Positions 1 through 12,580 are shown, numbered from the stretch's first letter. The stretch is 64,000 nucleotides of DNA from Amia ocellicauda (GCF_036373705.1 NC_089857.1:30300284-30364283); one strand, 5' to 3'. Numbers and translations: made by a program. The notes: generated by a model not told the origin, from the letters alone.

Positions 1-464
1 GGATGTACAATAACTCTTAGAAAATGATTCCCAATGAAACGGTTGTGTGATGTAAGACTTCCCTAGCAGTATATTCCTGAACTAACAATCCCACCAACAC
101 ATAGAATAGGGTGTTTAGAGAATACAAAATATACAATTTCAGATGAGTCATTTATTTTTGCATTTTCAGTCGTCCTGCGTACCCCCTACTACACTTTCAA
201 GTATCCCCTGTTTGAAAACCTCTGTACTATTATATAGAATAAACATATAATTGCATGTTAAAAAAAATATATATATATACTTTTTTTGTGATACCATTGT
301 GCATGAAGAATCTCTTTCTATTGCATGAAGACAGATTTTTTAAATACATAATGTTGCTTCTTATTAAATCAAGCTTGTTTCACATAATGTATTATCATTA
401 TTTTTACTTCAGGAAAATGTGCATCTAACTAACTAATCAAATATTGCTGGTGTTCTGCTGATAG

Positions 465-1367
465 GCCATCCCAAGACCAAGGCTTTCATCACCCATGGGG
501 GTACCAATGGGATATACGAAGCTATATACCATGGCATCCCCATGGTGGGCATCCCAATGTTTGGTGACCAGCCAGACAACATGGTCCACATGAAGAGTAA
601 AGGGGCTGCTGTGGTCCTAGATTTCAACAAGATGGAATCCAAAGACTTGGTGGAAGCCCTCAACACAGTGCTATATGACAAATCGTGAGTGTCATTTTCA
701 CTGTGGTTTGTACAAGCGGTACCAGAGCTGTGTCAATACACCATCATGTGGAATAATGCGCTGTTCTGAAACAAAATGTTTTAGCTTTTAATTTCAATAG
801 TTGAATTTGTGGAGATTAGATTAGATTACTAATGTGACATTTCAGAAGGTATCTGTTACAACAGTTATTAAAAGATGTACATGTTTTACAAGAGTACAAT
901 ATAATTTATATGCAGAATGTTCATATTAAAGATATTCACATATATTAAACATATTCACATTGCAACATAGCCTTCCATGAGACTCAATGGTTAACAGAAC
1001 CTGAAACCTTGCATGTGCTATTCAGGGCTTCATTTCTGTATTTTTTTCTTGGGTAAAAATTCTTCCATTCTTTTTTTTTACTAGGTACAAAGAAAACATC
1101 ATGAAGCTATCAAGAATTCACCACGACCAGCCGATGTCACCGCTGGACACAGCTGTGTTCTGGATTGAGTTTGTGATGCGCCACAAAGGAGCAAAGCACC
1201 TGCGAGTACAAGCCCACAACCTGACCTGGTATCAGTACCACAGTCTGGATGTCATTGCTGTGCTGCTGGCCTGTGTGGCGGCAGTGACGTTCATCTTTAT
1301 AAAAACGTGTAGCTTCTGCTTCCGGAAATGCTGCAAGAGATCCAAAACAAAAAGCAAGAAGGAGTAA
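465..1367 (+). CDS. UDP-glucuronosyltransferase (UGT2-type), 3' end only: exons 5 and 6
   Basis: Two coding exons, 465-684 (220 bp) and 1085-1367 (283 bp with TAA stop), with AG/GT borders and matching phases; earlier exons lie left of the window. Exon 5 carries the glycosyltransferase signature (ITHGGTNG, then a DQPDN core) that binds UDP-glucuronate. Exon 6 ends with one transmembrane helix (about [18 protein letters not shown]) and a basic tail ending KSKKE, a KxKxx ER-retention signal. Known of the family: type I ER membrane enzymes that conjugate glucuronic acid to lipophilic compounds. Exon sizes equal those of the second copy at 18209-19571, with only a few amino-acid changes (for example GDQPDN here, ADQPDN there), so this is a recent tandem paralogue. 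An ATTAAA poly(A) signal lies at 1411. Whether this copy is functional cannot be judged from two exons. Confidence 0.93.
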
Positions 1368-3365
1368 ATCTTTGCCACTGTGTTTGTGTCTTTTCACTTT
1401 TTCTCCTTTTATTAAAAATAATTTCTGAATATGTTGGATAAATGTGTGGTAGACAATTAGAAGTTATATATCCTGATCACAGTTCAGTATGTGAGTATTT
1501 GTTTTGGTCAGGCTTCTCTTATTGAGCTAGAGAACTTCATTGGTGAAAATCTAAAGATAAATTGTTAATTGACTGTTTTTCTTTTAGATACATTGACATA
1601 TATAATACATAGCACTGGGTGTAATGGCTTTTAAGATTATTTGATCTTTAATATGAACATTCTGATTATTATATATTAGATATTCTGTCTTTTATTGCTC
1701 TTATATACTTTTCCTTCAAGATTGCCTTAAAATCTGTACATAAATACAGAGACACTTGTTACATGTTCTAATTAACATTCATTTAAACTATTCAATTGAT
1801 GAAGTGATGGGAAATAAGATATTTTGCATTAGTGGTACTATTTACAGAACACACTCATCACACTAGAAGGATGCTATGCACTACTCTCTATGAGCATTAG
1901 CACCAAAGAAAAGCACTCTTACCTCTTCAGCACATTTGCCTAGTAGCACTTACTGTTCGAATTGAGGTAAGAGGTAAGGATAAGAGAGAAAACTTTGAAC
2001 TTGGGGGAGTCCCGATATTTCATTGAATAAAAATATTAGTTTTTGTCAAAATGAACGCCATGACACAAGACCACTTTATGGGTGGGTTTTTTGTTTGTTT
2101 ATTTGTTTTGTTTTCTTGGACACACCGTCTAAAACCTGTAAAATATGTTGTTGACTTGCGCATAGCTAAACTACAATCATAATAATCATAGACATATATT
2201 ACTATTATAATTATTACCCCTATTGTTATAATGATGGTGATAATAATGTGATAGATTTATTTTCATTATTGTGTATTTGATAAGTTGTGTTTGGGTGAGG
2301 TGAATCTGCTGGAGAACATGAGAAGTTAGTTGGGCCATTGATGTCAGGAGAAGGGGGTCACACTGAGAGAGGTCAGAGTGGAGGGGAGTGTTTGTGCTAA
2401 GCTGCACATTGTTCCAGTGCGATCGTGTCTAATAAACACCATAATTCTTTGGGAAAATGAGTTGTTTGCATTAAACTCCTGTCTGGTATATTTTACATTC
2501 GAACCATCTTACAATTATAATAATAATAATAACAATAATAATAATGTGTTTATTGTTATTATTTCGTACAATAACAGGGAAGGGATTACGTCTGTTAACC
2601 ACTAAGTAGCCTATATAGTTATGTCTTATATATAAAAAATAATATTAAAAAACAAGTATTGAAGTGTTCATACAGTTTCTGAGGTCCGGACCACTGCGTC
2701 GCTGTGGCTCGGTCCTCCTCGAGTTTTCACCAGCTGAGTAAGTGTAACATAACACTCTTCTGAGTTAGGATTGTCTACACTTCAGATACTATAACTATCA
2801 CATTTCTCACCTTCGGGCTGAAGAACAGCTCATTTGTAACGTAGCCGCTAGCTGATTTTATTAATCTATCAGACAGTTGTAGGTAGCTATGCTAACTTTA
2901 CTCTGAAAATAGCAATTACATGGAGCAAACTTTATCATTCTGAATGAAATTATTCAAGTTATTAATCTCTCCTCATTATGATTGAAAAGAAAATAATGCT
3001 TAGACAGTTTGACACTCATCTTTCATTTAATGTCAGCCTATTTGCATGTATGATTGTGCTCTGCAAATAAATGTTTTACCAACTTTTTTTTTTAATTGTC
3101 ACCTAAACCATATCCTCCTTATTTTATCATTGTGAGATCTAGGAACATCAAAAACAAAACCATAGGTTGTTTTGTTTATGTATGGTTATCATTGTAATGG
3201 TTGCTGTTTTAAAGAGAGTTTAGAAGAGATGTATTAACGTATTTATGGCCATAGTCTTTTCTTGAAGGATATGTCTTTACGAAAAAGATACAATTAAAAA
3301 AAAAAAAAATTGGGCAACAGGCCGACAGGATTATGGGACCCCCCAATTCGAACACTGGTAGCACT
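1368..3365. other. intergenic DNA absent from the paralogous flank
   Basis: About 1.9 kb without a supportable gene. Copy B's 3' flank resumes similarity only about 100-170 bp after its stop, whereas here the similar sequence resumes near 3365, so this stretch is an insertion here or a deletion there. It holds an AT-rich first part, TAA/AAT microsatellite tracts near 2505-2565, and a GC-richer patch near 2680-2740. No inverted termini or protein match was recognised. Confidence 0.5.
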
Positions 3366-3720
3366 GGTCCAATTCCAAGGTTTGCCACTTAACACATACA
3401 TAATACTAAATAACTGTTATTATGATCCATGATTCACTTGTAAAGTGACAACATTGATGTGCATTGATGGATAGAAAAAATGAATGTGTTTGGAATCTGA
3501 TGTGGAGGTCAGAACTTCAGGGCTCTATAACTCTGCAGAATGTGTATGATAGATATACCAGCAAAGAAGAGGACAAGGCAAAGCACTGACACTGGAAGAA
3601 TATAATCTGTCTTCTAATAATCTGTCTTCCTTGCCATTTTAATGTCTTGAAGTGAATTCAGAACAATCAGCAGATGTATAAAGAAAATACCATCAATACA
3701 TAAAGCATAATTGGTTATTC
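3365..3720 (+). repeat. segmental-duplication block shared with 19735-20050
   Basis: A stretch running through 'CTCTATAACTCTGCAGAATG' and 'ATACCAGCAAAGAAGAGGAC' is repeated almost unchanged downstream of the second UGT copy at about 19735-20050. The duplicated unit therefore included 3' flanking DNA as well as exons. No open frame is supported. Confidence 0.75.
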
Positions 3721-4033
3721 ATTAATTTATGTATGCACTTAATTACTTATTTAATTATTTATGTATTTGCTTACATACTTATTACTTGCTTACTAACTTA
3801 ATTATTTAATTGTTTTACTTTCTTGCTTGATTTAAAAAGCATGTGACTCTCTGAAGATATTTGCTTGACACGGTTGATAATTTCCTGACATGCAGTAAAC
3901 CAAAACCAATTTATTTCCTTTCATTGTATCCTTCTTTCTTTATACTTTAAATACATCCAACAACATGCAAACAACCCTTAGACAGTGACAGGTAATAATA
4001 ACATCTGAGTTTTAGGAATGCCAAAAAAAAAAA

Positions 4034-4045
4034 AATAATAATAAA

Positions 4046-4092
<47 letters not shown>
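4034..4092. repeat. A-rich tract followed by (AT)n microsatellite
   Basis: Poly-A interrupted by TAATAATA, then an uninterrupted run of about 20 AT dinucleotides. Confidence 0.9.
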
Positions 4093-4096
<4 letters not shown>

Positions 4097-4254
4097 CATG
4101 CACACATAGTCAAATATGTATGCCAAAGGAATTTAGGGCAGAAGCCTCAGCTAATCAGGAAAACAGAGTTCAAAGTGTGCTCTGTACAGAGGTGCAGATT
4201 GTGATCGCCATGGTAGTTTTACCTTTAATGCACATTCTAGCGTCAACCCTCGAG

Positions 4255-4795
4255 TTAATATTTTATGGAAGCACCTCTGGCAGCAATTGGATTTACATTA
4301 GGGCTCTGACTGGGCCATTCATAGACATTAACCTTTTTGGTCCTTTGCCACTCCAGTGTATCTGTGGCTGTGTGCTTGGTGTTGTTGTCATGAAGAAAGG
4401 TGAACTTCATCATAGATTCAGATTTCTTGCAGAGGCAGCAGGTTTTTTTTAAAGATTTTTCTATACTTTGTTCCATTCATTTTCCCTTCTAGCCTGACAA
4501 GTGCCCCAGTCCCTGGTGATGACAAACATACCCATAACACGATGCTGCCACCACCGTGCTTCACAGTAGGGATGCCATTCTTTGGGTGATAATGCTTTGC
4601 ATTAAGGCCAAATAGTTCCATTTTCGTTTTGTCAGACAATAAAGCTTTTTGCCACATGGGTACAGAATCTCCTGAGTGTTTTTTGCATACTTCAAATGGG
4701 ATAAAAGGTGAGCTTTCTTTAGTAACATACAAGCCAGATTTGTGGAGGGCTTGATATATTGTCCCATGCAGCTAAATGTTTTGGGGGGCACATTT
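4255..4795 (-). pseudogene. decayed Tc1-like transposase fragment
   Basis: On the minus strand two overlapping open stretches in different frames (4418-4732 and 4255-4476) read as pieces of a Tc1/mariner transposase. Recognisable are a [10 protein letters not shown] segment (aligning with the first catalytic Asp region), [12 protein letters not shown], and HDNNTKHTA followed by EWPSQSPNVNPI. The third acidic catalytic residue region is lost, the frame changes near 4450, and the N-terminal half is absent. This is an old dead copy, clearly more degenerate than the element at 14256-15838. Confidence 0.8.
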
Positions 4796-5364
4796 GGAAA
4801 ACAAATTATGATTGTTACAAATAGTTCCTTCTTTCTTTATACCTTCAACCCATCCAGTAAAATGCAAACAACTCTTAGAACAATGACAGTTAATAGCACC
4901 TGGGTTTTAGATGTGCCAAAGTATGATAAAGGGAAATAGTAAAGACTTGAATCTAATAAGACACAAAATGCTTGAAAGTTTCTATTATGTTTATCTATAT
5001 TCATATATGCCTACAATTATCTTAAATAAATTAAAACGGATAAAAGTGGTCTGAAAGTGTTTTAATACTAATATTTACATGTATTTAACATTTTATTTTT
5101 GTACTTCGTTATATGAATGCAACAGGGTATATTACTAAGTCACAGCATTGAGTGTGTGTTGGAAAGGGACATTTGGAGGTGTGATTTCTTTCCCCCTCTG
5201 GAGTCTGGACCTTGACTATATCTTGACCAAGAAATAATTGACAACCATTCCTTATCTTTTCTTCCCACTGACCTTGGGCCCTTGGATCATGTAAATAAAC
5301 TCTTCACTGCAAGAGTGTCCCCTGCCTGTGCTCAACTACAGAAAGACCTGGATGACAGTCAGTC

Positions 5365-6088
5365 ATGGATCCTCCCAGGAACCTTCTCTCTGTGCTCTTG
5401 CTACAACTTTTCCTGACACACAGCACGTTCAGCGGCAAGGTATTAATATGGCCTGGAGAATACAGCCACTGGCTCAATATGAAATGTATAATGGAGAAGC
5501 TGGTGGACAGTGGCCACACTATTACCGTACTGACTCATTCTGGTGCACAAAGTATCACCTACAACCAGACATCCAGGTATCACTTTGAAGTCTTTCCGGT
5601 TCCTTTCACAAAGCAGATGGCAAAGGAGCTCCTGGATAAAATGCTGAGGTACTGGACATATGACCTGCCCCATGATTCCTTCATTCAGGCCTCTCTGAAA
5701 ATCAAAGCCATGGTGGAGAAGCTCACTGACCAGCAACAGCAAATATGCAGGGCTCTCTTCAGAGACAAAGAGTTGCTTCACAAATTGAGACAATCCCAGT
5801 ATGATGTTCTCCTCTCCGATCCGATGACTTTCTGTGGTGACCTCTTAGCAGAGACCCTCGGGCTGCCCTTTATCTACACACTGCGGTTCTCCTTTGGCAA
5901 CACAATGGAAAGGATGTGCGGGCAAATTCCAGCACCTGCCTCATATGTCCCAAGTGTCGGTATGGAGTACACGGACAGAATGAGCTTCGTGCAGCGACTC
6001 AAGAATTTGCTGTTTTATTGGTCTCAGGACTTTATCTTCTATACTTTGGCAAGTACGAAATGGGATGCATTGTACACTGAGATTGCAG
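5365..6088 (+). CDS. UGT2-type variable first exon 1 (intact)
   Basis: A single 724-bp exon from ATG to a GTAAGT donor at 6089. The N-terminal hydrophobic stretch (about residues 7-18) is the expected signal peptide. The mature start GKVLIWPGEYSHW places the catalytic base His at residue 35, and YDVLLSDP places the partner Asp at 152, as in UGT2B enzymes. The exon also carries the acceptor-binding domain up to WDALYTEIAG. It ends one base into a codon and matches the start of exon 2 at 16387. No copy of exons 2-6 lies between this exon and that set, so splicing across about 10 kb is inferred. Joined product about 531 aa, normal for UGT2. The start is chosen because it gives the same leader length as the next first exon. 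Confidence 0.9.
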
Positions 6089-7016
6089 GTAAGTTATGTT
6101 GTTGTTTTTATAGGAGGGGCTGGTCTTTTTTGTTGTGGAACAACACATTTCAAAGGAGATGTAAGATATGTCAAATAAGAGGTACTGGTACCTCAAATTG
6201 TTGTGCAATGTGATTCTGAATCAATGCTTTTATTCAGTGCTATCCAGTAGCATTGGTTTGTTTCTAAGGAGTGGTGCACGGGGAATGGCATATTGCTTCA
6301 AGTCCACATTTTCCCCTCCTCTGCTCCTCGCTAATATACTGCAAAATAATAAGGCATAATTGAATGGCAGGAGCTGAAAATACATATTACAGTCATCAAG
6401 CTTCTTAGACATTTTTTTAAAGAAATCCCTGTTTATTTCATATATAAAATAAAATATTTAACCTAATACAATCCAATAGTTACTAACTTTCAATGTCATA
6501 AGCTTAATCGAGGTCGGAGTCCTGACAATTACAGACCCCTTTGAGAGAAGAGAGCACTTTAGATTTCCCCTTAAATTGAAATCAGTTCTAGTTCACATTT
6601 TATGAATTGCAAATTATTGCCACTGAGAGGCAGCATCATAATGTGGAATGAAATAAATGAATTGGTTTCTATAGTCACCTACCCGTTCATAACCATATAA
6701 TTCTAATTTGAATCCCCTTTAAAGTGGTTCAGTGGACCTGATCTTTGGAAAGGATCCTTACAGCTTGTGTTAGCAAGGAGTAAAGCCATTTTAATGGTTT
6801 CATCAGGTTGGCACAATATACATCTTACAAAACTCATGTTGAAGATAAGTTGATCTGTCCTAAAATATTCTAGGTAAGAGGTAATAACCCTGTCTGTAAC
6901 TGCAGTCCAAAAAGTTGTGTAATGTAGCTGTTGGCAGTGAGCCTGTTGGAATTTGTGATAAGATTGTGTGTAGCTTTAAAATGACATCTGCCGTTATCTT
7001 TCTGACAATTGCAGTC
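6089..7016. other. spacer between first exons; presumed promoter region of second first exon
   Basis: No coding sequence is supported beyond short chance frames. An alternative first exon would need its own promoter here. I saw no convincing TATA box or HNF1 palindrome by eye. Confidence 0.4.
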
Positions 7017-7740
7017 ATGACTCTCTCGAAGTGGGTCTTGTCAGTGCTCTGTCTGCAGCTGTGTACGACACAGACAGTGCTGAGTGGCAAGGTACTGATC
7101 TGGCCTGGGGAATTCAGCCACTGGTTGAACATGAAATCCATCATTGAAGAACTGCTGAACAGGAATCATTCGGTGACTGTTCTCATTCACTCTGGGTCTC
7201 CATCCATAAACTACAGGGAAACAAAAAACTACCATTTTGAAGTCTTTGATGTGTCTTTTCCTAACACCTCCTATTCAGATCTCGCTGATGAAGTGCTAAA
7301 CTTTTGGATGTATGAAAGCATGCAAACATCTTTTATTGGCATTTTTCTTAAGATCAGAGATATACTTCAGAGAATGCTCACTCTAAACAAGGATATCTGT
7401 GAACATTCAGTTAAAAACAAGGAGCTGATGGCCAAATTGAAACAGGCCCAGTATGATGTTCTCCTCTCAGATCCCGTAACACAATGTAGTGAAGTCTTAG
7501 CAGAGCATCTTGGCCTGCCCTTTATCTACTCAATGAGGATGTCTTTTGCCAATGTAATGGAGAGACTGTGTGGACAGATGCCTGCTCCTCCCTCGTATGT
7601 TCCAGCCACCCCCATACAGTACACTGACAAGATGAGCTTCATGGAGAGACTGAGAAATTTGAGATTTTATCTCATTCAGGACTTGCTGTTTTATGAGTGG
7701 ACATTTTCAAAATGGGATACTTACTACAGTGAGATTTTAG
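7017..7740 (+). CDS. UGT2-type variable first exon 2 (intact)
   Basis: A 724-bp exon, the same length as the first exon at 5365, ending at a GTAAGG donor at 7741 in the same phase. Residues about 7-18 form a signal peptide. GKVLIWPGEFSHW puts the catalytic His at 35, and YDVLLSDP carries the paired Asp. The frame is open further upstream, with in-frame ATGs at 6915 and 6981. I take 7017 because it gives a leader equal in length to the neighbouring paralogue. The protein segment differs from the first one through the substrate-binding half (for example SGSPSINYRETKNYHFEVFD) but keeps GLPFIYS and CGQMPAPPSYVP. It probably splices to the shared exon 2 at 16387. Confidence 0.9.
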
Positions 7741-8742
7741 GTAAGGTAACACTAATTAAAACTGTTGGCTGTTGTTGTTGTTGTGGTTGAAATAATATTT
7801 CCGAAAAGGTCTGATGTAAGAGTTCTAAAAAATCTGTCTAATATGATACATCAACTTATTTTGGTTTAAGACCCAATTTCAGTATTTAATGTTACTGGAG
7901 CCTTAATTGTTAACCTTGATTGTTAGTTAGATATTTTATAATAATTATAATAATAATAATAACCATGATAATAATATGTGGGGGCTTCCAGACAGACAGC
8001 TCTCAATTACCTGTATATTCTAAGGATATCATTTTATGGCCAAACCTCAGTAGCTGACATTTACCCTAAATAGGGAGGGGTGTCTTTTCACCTGTAGATT
8101 GTCTTCAGTAGATTGTCTTCAAAAAGTGCATGGTCAGGATACCTAGTGTGAGGTGTGAGCATAACAAATCAGGACAAGAAATCTGTCTTCCCATTCTGAT
8201 TCCTGTCCAGCTGCTCAACACTATTCTCCGTGTTTAACTAAGAGGGAGACTGTAAGCAGAGGGGCTCCTGGTAAATAAAAGTTAGTTTAAATTGCAAGTC
8301 CCTTCAAATGGATGATGGCCAGCAATGGTGGTGTGATTTTATTTAAACAAAGCTTGCACAGAGTACACTGGATAACACATAGAAATCAAGACTCAATCGG
8401 GAAGTGCTCTGCAGCCCACCTTGCATCCCCACCCCCGCCCGAAGCCCATCCAACAATCCAAGTGAGCACCTCTACACCACAGGTGGACTGGAGTGCAAAA
8501 CCAAATAAAACATGCAGACAAAGTGAAAACTGAATACAAACTGTAATTTAAACAAAGTGCAAATATAGAAATAAACAACGTAATAAAAAGTGAAGTGTAA
8601 CTTAAATACAGTGTAACTTGAACCCAATTAAATCACCAATCCAACCGCAGTGCAAAAGTGTACACCACGCCCACCAAACAGCCTCACGGCTTAGGCAGAG
8701 ATATACAGCAGAGCTGCAGAAAACTAAACAGGTGGGCTAAAA
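7741..8742. other. intergenic DNA with ATA microsatellite
   Basis: No gene seen. An AAT/ATA tract lies near 7938-7975. The rest is unique-looking AT-rich DNA up to the hAT-type element end at 8743. Confidence 0.5.
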
Positions 8743-9606
8743 CAGGGGTTCCCAAACCGGTCCTGGAGGACCCCCTGTCCTGCTGTTATCTTCGGAAGCA
8801 CTGCTCAAGGGGGAGGGGTTTCTGTGCACTTCCATAGGAACCCGATCGAAACGTCACTCTATCAAAGCTACCATTGGCCCCTGCGCTCGTCACTCAGAAC
8901 AGGTCCCTTCCCACATCCTGTTCTATAAAACGTGACGTCAGCGCAAGTTTGTCCTCTTTTGCCACTTCGCCACAGACGGAGAACGTGAGCTCTCTGTGTC
9001 TTGTTTGTGCATTAGACCTTATTATTATTTTTACAATAATTATGATTGCTGTTCGGTTGGCTGACTTTACAGCTGTGCTGTCACCACCGTTTACATCCGA
9101 CTCTGTTCCGTCCATGCTCCAGGGCTCCGGTGCGCTTTCGGTTTTAGTTTCGGCTACAAATAGCACACTTTAAAAATAATAGTCATGTTTATATAGTGCC
9201 TTATATATTCCGACTGCTTGCAGTGTTGGTTTTTTGTCCACAGGGCTTTTCTTCCACAGCAGGAGCGCTAGCAGCGGCAGTAAATCCAAGGCCCGGCTGC
9301 CCGGCCTGAGCCTCGGTGTGTCGTAAGAGATCTCACCCGTGTGAGGTGCTGCTCCTCCGGCTTGCTGGATCTCCACCTCTCCCCGGGCCCCTCTGTCTCC
9401 TCCTCCAGAGCTGCACCCCTCCTGCCTGTAATGCCCACGGTGCGTGCCCCCCACGCGTGTGCACGTGAGCAACAAGGAAGAGTGGCGGAGCGATGCCCCC
9501 GGGCTCCCTCCCCCTCTTCTGAGTCTTTGAGCCGCGCCGTCGGTGAAGGAGGTCGGGCTTAGCGGACAGGGAGCTTGATGAGGCCATCCTTGCTCTCAAC
9601 AGCAGG

Positions 9607-10437
9607 ATGGACCAAATCTGCGCTCTCCTGGCTGCGCAGGCAGTGCAAGCAGTGAAACAGTGCCGCCCCCCCCACACCTTGACGGCTCACACCGCGCCGG
9701 TGGATACTGAAGGGAGTCTGTCTGCCCCATCCCAGGAGGAGGGAAGCAGACGGGCCACCTGGGAGGAGGACTCTGGGTCCTCACGAAGACTCAGAGCTCA
9801 AGGCGGAGCTCATGGAGGAGGATCTGGTCGCTCCCCTCCGTTGAGCGTGGACGCCCCTCCTGCTCCCACAGGATAGGACAGGGAGTTCTGGGCAGTCATC
9901 CAGAGGGCTGTGGAGTCTCTTCAGCTCCCCTGGCCCTCTGATCCTGCCCCACCACGCTCCAGGTTCGAGACGGGTCCCACACGGGCCCTCCCACTGCTGC
10001 CTGACCTCCTCAATGAGCTGAGGGCTACCTGGGACCATCCGGTAACAGCCCCCGCCCTAGCCAGGAGAGGGGAGGCTTATGCCAGGACCCAGTGCATGGC
10101 AGAAGCGGGCTTGGTGGATTTTCCCTGTGTGAATTCCACCATAACCGCGCTCGTCTCCCTACCTCCGCTGTCCACAAAGCCACGTGACCTGGCCTGCCCC
10201 AACAGGCAGTGTCGCGTCATGGAGACACTGCTCCGGAGGGCATATGAGGCTGGAGTCCAAGCGGATCGCCTCCGAAATATGGAAAGCCTGCTGGCCTTGT
10301 ACTTGGCTCAGCTGGCGGAGCCCTCGGAGCAACATGGCGCATCACCCACTCCGCCCCCTATCTTGGTGGATCAGCTGGTCACGGTGATGCGCCAGGGGGC
10401 AAGGGCTTTGGCTGTCCCAGGCATGGCGGGTCCCTGA
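9607..10437 (+). pseudogene. DIRS gag-like ORF with premature stop
   Basis: One frame runs 9607-10437 but for a TAG at 9874-9876. The start is uncertain. The product has no recognised catalytic motif. Its position ahead of the reverse transcriptase and its proline-rich, Leu/Arg-rich composition fit the gag-like first ORF of vertebrate DIRS elements. Confidence 0.6.
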
Positions 10438-10456
10438 GGCGCACAGGACTCGCCTC

Positions 10457-12006
10457 ATGGACACCCCTATCTCACCAGGCTTTACTTTTGGCCCTTCTGT
10501 GGAGGAGATGCTCTCGCACACCCTCCAGGAGAGGGAGCAGTCCCTGCAGCTGGCCCGAGTGTACCCAGTGGTACCTCAGGTCCAGCAACCCAGGCCACTG
10601 ACCGGACCACAGCCCAGGTCACAGCCCCGCCCACCTGCCGATCTTTGCCAGCTTCTCACTGGCAGGCAGGCGCCACCCCAGTCTATATCAGTTGGCTACT
10701 CCCTGCAATTTCAGACACGTCCACCCCCCTTCCAGGGCATGGTGTGGACACGAGTGAGGGACCCGTTGCAGTGTGCCCCGCTGGGGCAGCACAAGAGATT
10801 TGATTCCCCATACTTCCTTGTGCCCAAGAAAGATGGTGGTTTCCACCCCATCTTGGATCTGAGGCACCTGAACCGCCAACTTCAAGATGCTCAACCTGCG
10901 CACCATGTCCCAGGCCATCAAGCCTGGCAACTGGTTCACCACAGTGGATCTGAAAAATGCTTACTTTCACATCCCCATTGCGCAGGCACACAGGAAGTTT
11001 CTCCGCTTTGCCTTCGAGGGCCGAGTGTTCGAGTTTGCTGTTCTCCCCTTTGGGATGTCGCTAGCGCCACGCACTTTTTCCAAGTGCATGGACGTCGTGT
11101 TAGCCCCCTTGTGTTGCCAGGGGGTCCGTGTCCTCAATTATCTAGACGACTGGCTGGTTTGTTCTCACTTGACGGAGCAGCTTCGGATAAACAAGGACCT
11201 GATTTTAGGTGGCCTCTCCGAATTGGGAGAATTCTTTGGACTGTGCCTCGATTCCATTGCCACGCTGGTGCCAGCGAGAGTTGCCTCAATACACACGTGT
11301 CTCTCCCTCTTCCGACTGAAAGCTCGTGTCAGGGTGTCCCTTTGCCAGAGGCTGCTGGGCCTCCTAGCGGCTGCATCACAGACCCTACCCCTCGGCCTCC
11401 TCCAGTTGAGGCCGTTGCAGTGGTGGTTCAGGTCTCTCAGGGTGCACCCTCGCCGCAATCGAACACGCCCAGTCATAGTCACTCCGGCGTGCTGGAAGGC
11501 GCTCCGCTGGCCCCTGGGGCCAGTCTACCACCGAGCAGTCATGATGACAGATGCCTCCAACCAGGGTTGAGGAGCAGTCTGCAACGGACTGCAACGCACG
11601 GGCCCTCCATATCAACATCCTGGAGTTACAAGCAATACTCCTTGGACTGTCTCATTTCCTGCCAGTCCTACGGGACAGACATGTGCTGGTTCGGATGGAC
11701 AACACAGCGGTGGCTGCCTATATCAAAAGGCAAAGAGGTCTCCGGTCACATAGATTGTATTGTCTAGTACGCCATCTGCTTCTGTGGGCGCAGCCATGGT
11801 TCCTCTCCATCAGAGCAGTTCACCTCCCAGGCCTGTCCAACACGGCGGCGGACCTCCTCTCTCGGGAAGGCCCCCCGGTCTCGGAATGGCGCCTTCACCC
11901 GCTTGTGGTACAACAACTGTGGAGCCAGTTCGGCAGGGTGGACGTGGATCTCTTTGCCTCGGCAGAGTCCACACACTGCCCACTATGGTTCTCTCAGGAA
12001 CCCTAG
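10457..12006 (+). pseudogene. DIRS reverse transcriptase and RNase H, frameshifted
   Basis: The frame opening at 10457 contains SPYFLVPKKDGGFHPILDLR (RT fingers). A frameshift near 10880 moves the continuation into another frame holding VDLKNAYFHIPI, LPFGMSLAP and the YLDDW catalytic motif (near 11140). A TGA at 11568-11570 stands where a Trp is usual after TDASNQG-type sequence. Another shift near 11595 leads into RNase H (HINILELQAILLGL, then MDNTAVAAYI, ending near 12006). YxDD followed by W and this domain order fit DIRS rather than LTR retroelements. Not translatable as one protein. Confidence 0.85.
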
Positions 12007-12069
12007 GGATCGACGCGCAAGCCCACACATGGCCGCGCTGTCTCCTTTACGTGTTCCCACTGAACTCAG

Positions 12070-12580
12070 CTGAGCTGAAGCTGGTGTCACTTAAGACTGG
12101 GTTTTTGCTGGCAATCACCTCTGCAAAACGCATGAGCGAGTTACACACCTGTCCGTACACCCATCGTGTGTCCGTTTTGCAGGAGATGGCTCCAGGGTCA
12201 CGCTACGGCCTAACCCTGCGTTCCTCCCAAAACTGCTGTCTCCATTCCATGTCAATAGGCCTATTGAGTTGATGGCTTTTAATCCTCCTCCCTTCGCTTC
12301 AGAGCAAGAGAGACAGATTCACCTGCTCTTCCCTGTGCGGGCCCTCAGGTGCTATTTGGAACGCATTAAGGACATTGGGCGCTCAGACCAACTGGATTGT
12401 AGACTCCAATTCCATGGCCTACGAGTCCACCGGGACCCCGGTGCCTGATCACCTGGTAGCCCACTCGACTTGAGGCGTTGCCACATCATGGGCCCTTTTT
12501 CAAGGTGCCCCCTTGGCAGACATATGTGCGGCTGCAGCTGGATCAGCTCGCTACCTCCTCCTTTGCGATGGTTTTGTTAT
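12070..12580 (+). pseudogene. DIRS tyrosine recombinase remnant
   Basis: A segment with KLVSLKTGFLLAITSAKRMSEL matches the beginning of the DIRS recombinase catalytic domain; further on, frames read CYLERIKDIGRSDQLD and then VAHST-stop-GVATSWA. The TGA at 12471-12473 falls on the Arg of the HxxR catalytic box, the change expected when a CGA codon decays at its CpG. At least one more frameshift lies between 12240 and 12430. Non-functional. Confidence 0.7.

Noticed and set aside
5443-5793. 116-codon minus-strand frame
   Set aside because: Antisense of the UGT first exon.
9333-9677. Minus-strand frames around 9170-10038
   Set aside because: Antisense to the GC-rich DIRS 5' region and gag; composition-driven.
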